Source: Chloroflexota bacterium (GTDB lineage Bacteria; Chloroflexota; Anaerolineae; J102). Taken from it: 19,692 nt of DNA. The stretch is taken from assembly GCA_024276255.1 (NCBI GenBank), contig JAJRXO010000026.1:1-19692 (forward strand), in the 5' to 3' direction. Below, piece after piece: positions 14,413-19,692 of this stretch; the first letter of the stretch is position 1; each line of letters begins with the position of its first letter. Under the pieces are notes generated by a model, which was given only the letters and a program-made list of their open reading frames with translations, made no database searches and was not told the origin of the DNA. The translations under genes and the position numbers were made by a program.

Positions 14413-14460
14413 ATCAGGCGCATCACGGATGCGCCCAACGCCCGGTGCCCGTTGCTTCGG
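14413..14460 (-). repeat. dispersed hairpin repeat, inverted copy of 602-649
   Basis: These 48 bases equal the reverse complement of 602-649 at 46 of 48 positions. They include the hairpin GGCGCATC/GATGCGCC (14417-14435). The copy abuts the right end of the inverted-repeat element and lies in the leader of the gene at 14575. The remaining leader, 14461-14574, shows nothing else recognisable. Confidence 0.85.
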
Positions 14461-14574
14461 TCGGCTGCGACCTCAAAGGTAAGAGCATCCGGCAGAATCT
14501 CAAGGAAGGGGAAACTCCATAGCGCAATCAACCACTCAGGTAGCCAGCCTGTTGACTCACGCCAAGGCGCACCC

Positions 14575-17500
14575 ATGATCACCCAATCTCCATTTCGTCC
14601 GGCCCCCCTCATCCGCCTCCTGGTCCTTCTCATGCTGCTATTCATGGGGCAAACACCCCTGAGTCGGGCGGAATTCGGCCACGGGCAAAGCACTGAGCCG
14701 CGAATGGGGCAAGCCCACACGCCTGAAGCGGCCGGGCTCGTCGCTGACATTGATACCTTTGATACGAATCAAGGGCGCATTCACGCGGCATCGGTGTATG
14801 GCCCCGGCACGACCATGGCGTCATCGGTCAACGGCCCCGGCATCCTGGGGGATGAACGCGATATTGCTGTGACAATCGTGCAGCCAGGCATTGGCAATAA
14901 CGGCGTCAGCGCCGAAGTCTCTGGCGGCGCCTATTCTTACAGCCAGGACCCCACCGTGACGTCTACAGGCATCATTCAGTGGGATGGCGCCGATAGCAGC
15001 GGAGCTTTGAACCCGACCGGATTGGGGCATATTGACCTGACTAACGGGCTTAGCCGTGACGCCATCCAGCTACAAGTGCTATTCGTGGATGTACCGCTTG
15101 ATATGCAGCTGGAGATCTACAGCGATGCCGACCATATGTCGGCGCTGCAGTTTCAACTCGCCGGCGGCATTGACACATCGACTGAACTCACCTTTCCGCT
15201 CGCTGATTTTCAGCCCGTCCTGGGCAGCGGCGCCGATATAAGGGATGTGGGAGCCATCGTGCTGAAGATGCAATCCAATGCTGCGCCGGATTTTGTCCTG
15301 GGCAGCATTGGACGTTCGGTTATCCTCATACCCACCAAGGACAATGCCCTGCTGATTGATCAGGATGGGGATGGGCGTGTCAGTCCGGGAGATGTGTTAC
15401 GCTACACGGTAGTGCTGAACAACGAAGATGATCTTTACAATGCCGGGATTGACAACGTTATCTTCAATGATTCGCCTGGCATGTACACAGAGTTGATCGT
15501 CGGCTCCGTCACCACCAGCCAGGGCGCCGTACTGCAAGGCAATGCGCCCGGCGATACGTCCGTGCAGGTGTCAGTGGGCCACATCGCCGATGGTGAAAGC
15601 CAGACCATCACCTTCGATGTGCAGATCGCAACCCCCTTCCCCGCCGGCGTTTCACAGATCACGAATCAGGGTTGGGTTTCGGCCTCCACCGGTCTACCGG
15701 TTGAAATCCTTACGGACGATCCTGCCACGCCAGAATTCGGCGATCCCACCATCACCCCGGTGTTCGCCGCCCCCGACTTTGTACTCAGGAAAACAGACGG
15801 TGGCATCAGCACCACGACAGGCTCGCTGGTGACTTATGATCTGATGTATGAAAATCGCGGCAATCAGGATGCCGAGGGCGCCGTGATCACCGAAACCGTC
15901 CCCGCCCATACCACCTTCTCCGCCACCGGCAGCAGCCCCGGCTGGACGTGTGCACCCGACGCGGGAAGCGGCAGCACATGTACGTATGCCATTGCCAGTC
16001 TGCCGGTAGCCGCCACAGGCACGGTGCAGTTTGCCGTGCAGATCAGCGATACGCTCCCCGCAGGCGTGACATTGATCCAGAATAACGCCTGTCTGGGCGA
16101 CAATGGAAGCAATGGCGCTGATCCCAATCCCGACGACAATTGCGCCGGGGACAGCACCCCTGTGCGGGCCGCACCCGATTTGCGGCTATTCAAGGATGAT
16201 GGCGGAACGACAGTCAGCCCCGGCGAATCACTCACCTATACCATCACCGTCGAAAATCGCGGTAACCAGGGAGCGACCGGGGTCGTCATCACCGAAACCG
16301 TACCTGCTCACACCCGGTTTGGCGACAATGCCAACGACTGGACCTGCACCCCCGATGGCCAGGCGGGCAATTTTTGTACGCACTCTATCGGTTCCCTCCC
16401 TGCTGACGAGAGCCGCATCGTTCCCTTTACCGTGCAGCTCGACGACAGCGTGGCCGCTGGCGTTACAACCATCGACAACACCGCGTGTAGCGGCGACGAT
16501 GGCAGCAATGGCGCTGATGCTAATGCGCAGGACAATTGCAGCGACAGCCATACCCCCCTCCTGGCTGCTCCCGACCTGCAGCTGAGCAAAGACGATGGCG
16601 GCATTGATATTACGCCGGGAAGTTTGCTGGTCTATACCCTCACAGTCAGCAACGTCGGCGATCAGGATGCCGAGGGTGTCGTCATTACAGAAACGGTTCC
16701 CGCGGCCAGCACGTTCAATCAGGCTGCCAGCAGCAACGGCTGGCAGTGCAGCCCGGATGACACAGCGGGCAGCGCCTGTGAGTTCGTAATAGGTACACTG
16801 GTGGCTGGCAGCAGCGAAGACGTCCTGTTCGCAGTAAACGTGGAGCCCACTGTGGCAGCTGACCTGCGTTTCATCGAGAATCATGCTTGCAGCAGCGACG
16901 ATGGCAGCAACGGTCCCGACCCCACACCCGGGAACAACTGCGATCACGCGTCAACGTCCGTCACGGCCCGGCCTGATCTGCGCCTGACCAAACAAGATGG
17001 CGACGTCCTGGTCGAGCCTGGCGAAGTCCTCGTGTACACCCTGATCTATGAAAACAACGGGGATCGCGATGCCATGGGTGTCACGATCACCGAAACTGTG
17101 CCGGCGCACACCACATTCTATGCCGCGGGCAGTTCGCAGGGCTGGGCGTGTACTCCCGGCGACGAGGCCGGCAGTATCTGTGTATTCAATGTCGGGGGGC
17201 TGCTGGCCCGCAGCAGCGACAGCATTGCCTTTGCCGTGGTCCTGGATAACGACCTCGGCAATGATGGGCCGACCATTGACAACACAGCCTGTCTTGGCGC
17301 CAACGGCGCGGCCGGGCCTGATCCCACGCCCGCCAACAATTGCGATACCATCGCCACCGGGATTGTGCCCCCAACCTCCACACCCACGCCAACGCCCTCC
17401 CCTACTTCTACTCCCACGCCCACAGCCACCCCCACGCTGACCCCCACTTCCACGGCCACAGCGACCTCCACGCCAACGACTACCCCCACGGCCACGCCAT

Positions 17501-18531
17501 CCGCCTATTATTGGCCGCTGCTGCTCGTCCCCCTCCCCTCTCCCACGCCCACAGCCACCCCCTCTCCAACCCGCACCCCCACTCCCGTCCCCGTGAACCT
17601 TACCGAGGCCACGCCCGTCTCCATTCCTAACCTGCAATATCCCAAGGGATTGGCTGTCGACGACGTGCTGCACCGGGTTTATGTATCCAATCACGACCGC
17701 GATCAAATACATGTGGCAGATGGCTATCTACTGCAACCGATAAGCTCGATTCCCGTTTGCGATCAGCCCTTCGGCGTTGCAAGCAATAGCGCCACCCACA
17801 AAGTATATGTGACCTGCTTCGCCACTGGAGAAGTGGCGGTCATCGATGCCATCAGCAATCAGGTGCTGAAAACCCTTGTCGTGGGTCCCGAGCCTACCTA
17901 TGTCGGCGTCAACCGCCGCACCAATCGCATCTATGTCGTTACCCACGGCAACAATGGCCTGGTGGAAATCGACGGCGATGGGGATGAAATGACGCGCGTG
18001 GCAGGTGTCGGCGCCGGCGCTTTCGGCCTGGCCATCAACGAGAATCTCAATCGTATTTACGTCAGCAGCCGCGACGAAGGCAGTATCTGGACCATCGATG
18101 GCGCGACCATGAGCCCCTTGCGGGGGCAGCGCGTGTGGCCGGGCGGCAAGCGCGACCATCCCTATGGTCTCGGTTTTAACCCCCTCAGCAACCGGTTGTA
18201 TGCCACCTACACTGATCAGGGTTTTCTGACACGACTGGCGGTTTATCAGACCGCGGCCGAGGGCCTGATTCGGGTGCACACCGTGGTTATTCCCGACGGC
18301 GGCAGCGACGCTCCGGGACAGATCGGCGTCAACCCGGCCACAAACCATGTCTTCACGCTTAACTCTGCATCCAACTCCATCACAGTCATCGATGGCAACA
18401 CGGACCGCATCATCGACACCATCAGCTACGCCGCAGATCCGTTCGCCATAGCAATCGACGGCAGCTGGAATCGCCTCTATTTCGGCTTCCGCAGCGCCAA
18501 TCAGATCTGGGCCGTCCCCGATTTCTTCTAG
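14575..18531 (+). CDS. large secreted protein: DUF11-type repeats, Thr-Pro linker, beta-propeller
   Basis: This 1318-residue protein starts with a signal peptide: hydrophobic LIRLLVLLMLLFMG, likely cleaved after LSRA near residue 32. A beta-rich region (about 60-250) follows, then a first DUF11-type repeat (about 256-397) opening with a calcium-loop-like DQDGDGRVSPGD (262-273). Four close repeats follow at 398, 532, 664 and 798, each 132-134 residues. Residues about 933-1010 are a Thr-Pro-Ser linker interrupted by AYYWPLLLVPLP (977-988). The C-terminal 300 residues are YVTN/NHL-like propeller blades, for example NRIYVVTHGNNGLVEID and NRIYVSSRDEGSIWTID. No C-terminal anchor is seen. DUF11 domains (TIGR01451) occur in bacterial surface and adhesin-like proteins. 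I chose ATG 14575 for its signal peptide; a TTG at 14452 would make residues out of the hairpin repeat. AAGG lies upstream but is weak. Confidence 0.9.
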   Translation: MITQSPFRPAPLIRLLVLLMLLFMGQTPLSRAEFGHGQSTEPRMGQAHTPEAAGLVADIDTFDTNQGRIHAASVYGPGTTMASSVNGPGILGDERDIAVTIVQPGIGNNGVSAEVSGGAYSYSQDPTVTSTGIIQWDGADSSGALNPTGLGHIDLTNGLSRDAIQLQVLFVDVPLDMQLEIYSDADHMSALQFQLAGGIDTSTELTFPLADFQPVLGSGADIRDVGAIVLKMQSNAAPDFVLGSIGRSVILIPTKDNALLIDQDGDGRVSPGDVLRYTVVLNNEDDLYNAGIDNVIFNDSPGMYTELIVGSVTTSQGAVLQGNAPGDTSVQVSVGHIADGESQTITFDVQIATPFPAGVSQITNQGWVSASTGLPVEILTDDPATPEFGDPTITPVFAAPDFVLRKTDGGISTTTGSLVTYDLMYENRGNQDAEGAVITETVPAHTTFSATGSSPGWTCAPDAGSGSTCTYAIASLPVAATGTVQFAVQISDTLPAGVTLIQNNACLGDNGSNGADPNPDDNCAGDSTPVRAAPDLRLFKDDGGTTVSPGESLTYTITVENRGNQGATGVVITETVPAHTRFGDNANDWTCTPDGQAGNFCTHSIGSLPADESRIVPFTVQLDDSVAAGVTTIDNTACSGDDGSNGADANAQDNCSDSHTPLLAAPDLQLSKDDGGIDITPGSLLVYTLTVSNVGDQDAEGVVITETVPAASTFNQAASSNGWQCSPDDTAGSACEFVIGTLVAGSSEDVLFAVNVEPTVAADLRFIENHACSSDDGSNGPDPTPGNNCDHASTSVTARPDLRLTKQDGDVLVEPGEVLVYTLIYENNGDRDAMGVTITETVPAHTTFYAAGSSQGWACTPGDEAGSICVFNVGGLLARSSDSIAFAVVLDNDLGNDGPTIDNTACLGANGAAGPDPTPANNCDTIATGIVPPTSTPTPTPSPTSTPTPTATPTLTPTSTATATSTPTTTPTATPSAYYWPLLLVPLPSPTPTATPSPTRTPTPVPVNLTEATPVSIPNLQYPKGLAVDDVLHRVYVSNHDRDQIHVADGYLLQPISSIPVCDQPFGVASNSATHKVYVTCFATGEVAVIDAISNQVLKTLVVGPEPTYVGVNRRTNRIYVVTHGNNGLVEIDGDGDEMTRVAGVGAGAFGLAINENLNRIYVSSRDEGSIWTIDGATMSPLRGQRVWPGGKRDHPYGLGFNPLSNRLYATYTDQGFLTRLAVYQTAAEGLIRVHTVVIPDGGSDAPGQIGVNPATNHVFTLNSASNSITVIDGNTDRIIDTISYAADPFAIAIDGSWNRLYFGFRSANQIWAVPDFF
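15766..17367 (+). repeat. four ~400-bp in-frame DUF11 repeats
   Basis: Units begin at 15766, 16168, 16564 and 16966 with periods of 402, 396 and 402 bp. Each starts (A/R)PD(L/F)xLxK and contains G(V/A)(V/T)ITETVP, WxC, a second Cys about 8-10 residues on, then NxAC and DNC or NNC. Four cysteines are kept per unit, consistent with two disulfides in an exported protein. The units are clear at protein level but diverged at DNA level, so the duplication is not recent. Confidence 0.85.
17371..17607 (+). repeat. Thr-Pro linker coding tract with embedded YYWPLLL motif
   Basis: Low-complexity DNA (ACNCCNACNCCN) encodes a Thr-Pro-Ser-Ala spacer, typical of O-glycosylated or extended cell-surface linkers. 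It is broken at 17503-17538 by AYYWPLLLVPLP, a hydrophobic block between two halves of the linker. Confidence 0.85.
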
Positions 18532-18645
18532 AGCAGGCTTCGTGGTGCGCTCTGCAAGCCTACAATAAGTCAAAATCAGGATGATCGCCTCTTTTTCGGG
18601 CCGCATTGTAAGCAAACTGTAAGCTACAAAAATAGGGTTGGGGGT

Positions 18646-18651
18646 TATAAT
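18646..18651 (+). promoter_or_regulatory. possible -10 box of the SdrD-B-like gene
   Basis: A perfect TATAAT lies 136 bp before the start at 18787, in an AT-rich 255-bp gap (18532-18786). No good -35 box is found at 16-18 bp. Confidence 0.3.
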
Positions 18652-18732
18652 TGTAATATGAAGAACAGCAGTAGGTAAACTCAACTATTCTATTGTGCAA
18701 CATGTGAAAGCACACGGGATATGGATAGTCGA

Positions 18733-18764
18733 GTTGACCAGTTACAGTTGACAATCTACAGTTA
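18733..18764 (+). repeat. degenerate 14-nt tandem repeat upstream of the last gene
   Basis: GTTGACCAGTTACA (18733-18746) and GTTGACAATCTACA (18747-18760) match at 11 of 14 positions and are followed by a partial GTTA. Such iteron-like tracts can bind regulators or be neutral intergenic repeats. The rest of 18532-18786 shows no gene and no convincing terminator. Confidence 0.4.
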
Positions 18765-18786
18765 AGAACCTCCAAAGGAAAGAATC

Positions 18787-19692
18787 ATGAAAAAAACAAG
18801 AAATAGCCTGCGACTCATTCATCAGTTGGGTGTCATGAGTGTGGTTTTCCTATTGGCATTGACCCTGTGGTTGCCCATGGGCCAGGCGTCTGCTGATAGT
18901 GGAGATCATCCGTTACCGGCATCAGATCACGGCTCCAATGCTACCATCGGTAACCTGGTGTGGTTCGATGCCAATGAAAACGGCATTCAAGATAGTGGCG
19001 AAGCGCCGATGCCCGGCGTGGATGTCAAGCTGTACAATGCCAGCAATGATCAGCTGCTAAACTCGACGACCACCGATAACAATGGTCTGTATCAGTTTTC
19101 TGTCAGCGCCGGTTCATATTATGTGAAGTTCATATCCCCACCAGGCTATAATTTCACACAACAGGGGCAGGGCAGTGATCCAGCCCTTGATAGCGATGCA
19201 AATCCGGTTGATGGCAAGACGGCATCGTTTTCAGTCAGCTCATCAGAGAACAAGACAGATATCGACGCCGGTTTGATTCGTAATCCGGATGTTTGTTTTG
19301 CTGTGGCAGATAGCACGACATCCAAAAACGACGGCAGTGCCCTCGATACACTCGCCTATCTCGACCGCACCACCGGTGCCACGGCGGCCGTAGCCAGCAC
19401 GGTGGGCAATACCGGCGTCTACAACATCGAAGCCATTGCCTTCCAGCCCGGAGGGCAAACCCTTTTTGCGGCCAACGCCAACCGCCTGGGCACACTTGAT
19501 CTGGTTAGCGGCCATTTTACTGCCAAGCCCCAAACTTTTGGCAGCGGTATTGGCTATATCAATGGTTCCAAAACCAGCAAATCATTCAGCGATGTTGACA
19601 GTTTGAGCTTCGATCCCACCACCGGTTATTTCTACGGTGTCACACGGCGCAGCGGCCTTGACCTGCTCTTCCGCATTGATCCGGCCACCGGC
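18787..19692 (+). CDS. secreted protein with SdrD-B-like domain, C-terminus beyond window
   Basis: ATG 18787 is preceded by AAAGGAAAG, and the frame stays open for 302 codons to the window end, so the protein is incomplete. Residues 1-36 are a signal peptide (MKKTRNSLRL, a hydrophobic VVFLLALTLWL core, and a QASA cleavage site). Residues about 53-163 form an SdrD-B-like/Cna-B-like beta-sandwich: IGNLVWFDANENGIQDSGE (54-72) with an Asp/Asn calcium-type loop, then PMPGVDVKLYN, TTTDNNGLYQF, and YYVKFISPPGY. The domain ends at DIDAGLIRN. From about 168 a second region with 'NIEAIAFQPGGQTLFAAN' and 'LLFRIDPATG' looks like the start of a beta-propeller. The family occurs in cell-surface stalk and adhesion proteins. 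Its position after the DUF11/propeller gene suggests both serve the cell surface. Confidence 0.88.
   Translation, partial: MKKTRNSLRLIHQLGVMSVVFLLALTLWLPMGQASADSGDHPLPASDHGSNATIGNLVWFDANENGIQDSGEAPMPGVDVKLYNASNDQLLNSTTTDNNGLYQFSVSAGSYYVKFISPPGYNFTQQGQGSDPALDSDANPVDGKTASFSVSSSENKTDIDAGLIRNPDVCFAVADSTTSKNDGSALDTLAYLDRTTGATAAVASTVGNTGVYNIEAIAFQPGGQTLFAANANRLGTLDLVSGHFTAKPQTFGSGIGYINGSKTSKSFSDVDSLSFDPTTGYFYGVTRRSGLDLLFRIDPATG

Noticed and set aside
14452..14574. Upstream TTG start for the large surface protein
   Set aside because: It would place 41 residues translated from the leader and hairpin repeat before the signal peptide; ATG 14575 gives a standard signal sequence.

Overview
The window looks like chromosomal DNA of a high-GC Chloroflexota bacterium, most likely from the Anaerolineae/Caldilineae side. 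This is inferred from gene content and style: long secreted proteins with Thr-Pro linkers and a 'YYWPLLL' motif, DUF11 and SdrD-B-like surface modules, and a folK-folE2 fusion. No 16S rRNA is present, so the assignment is tentative. Most of the window is core metabolism and housekeeping. The right-hand 6.4 kb encodes envelope and secreted proteins. I see no transposase, phage gene or CRISPR array.

Layout. 1-456: 3' end of a PLP-dependent decarboxylase/lyase gene. 457-928: non-coding, with two tandem stem-loop units. 929-2623: a Rossmann-fold protein of unknown substrate. 2702-4948 (minus): a long RelA/SpoT homologue with its own consensus promoter. 5060-6526 (minus): a fused folate enzyme, HPPK plus FolE2/MptA-type GTP cyclohydrolase. 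6527-6945: non-coding, with degenerate short repeats and a hairpin. 6946-8127: a FOXRED1-like FAD oxidoreductase. 8140-10562 (minus): a two-gene unit, an SDR-family epimerase/dehydratase followed by uronate isomerase. 10687-10874: promoter, palindrome, tRNA-Gln(CTG) and a bidirectional terminator. 10896-13074 (minus): ftsY followed by prfB, whose reading requires the classical +1 programmed frameshift. 13305-14288: a transglutaminase-like lipoprotein. 14575-18531: a 1318-residue secreted protein with five DUF11-type repeats, a Thr-Pro linker and a C-terminal beta-propeller. 18787-end: the start of a second secreted protein with an SdrD-B-like domain.

How the genes fit together. ftsY and prfB probably form one unit for membrane targeting and translation termination. 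The SDR and uxaC genes probably form a small uronate/sugar-acid unit. The three right-hand genes all encode exported products and may together serve the cell envelope. The prfB frameshift is well understood. The least explained material is non-coding. The hairpins at 627-645 and 718-736 keep an 8-bp stem through three compensatory base-pair changes, and a near-identical copy lies inverted in the leader of the large surface gene, next to a 96-bp inverted-repeat element.
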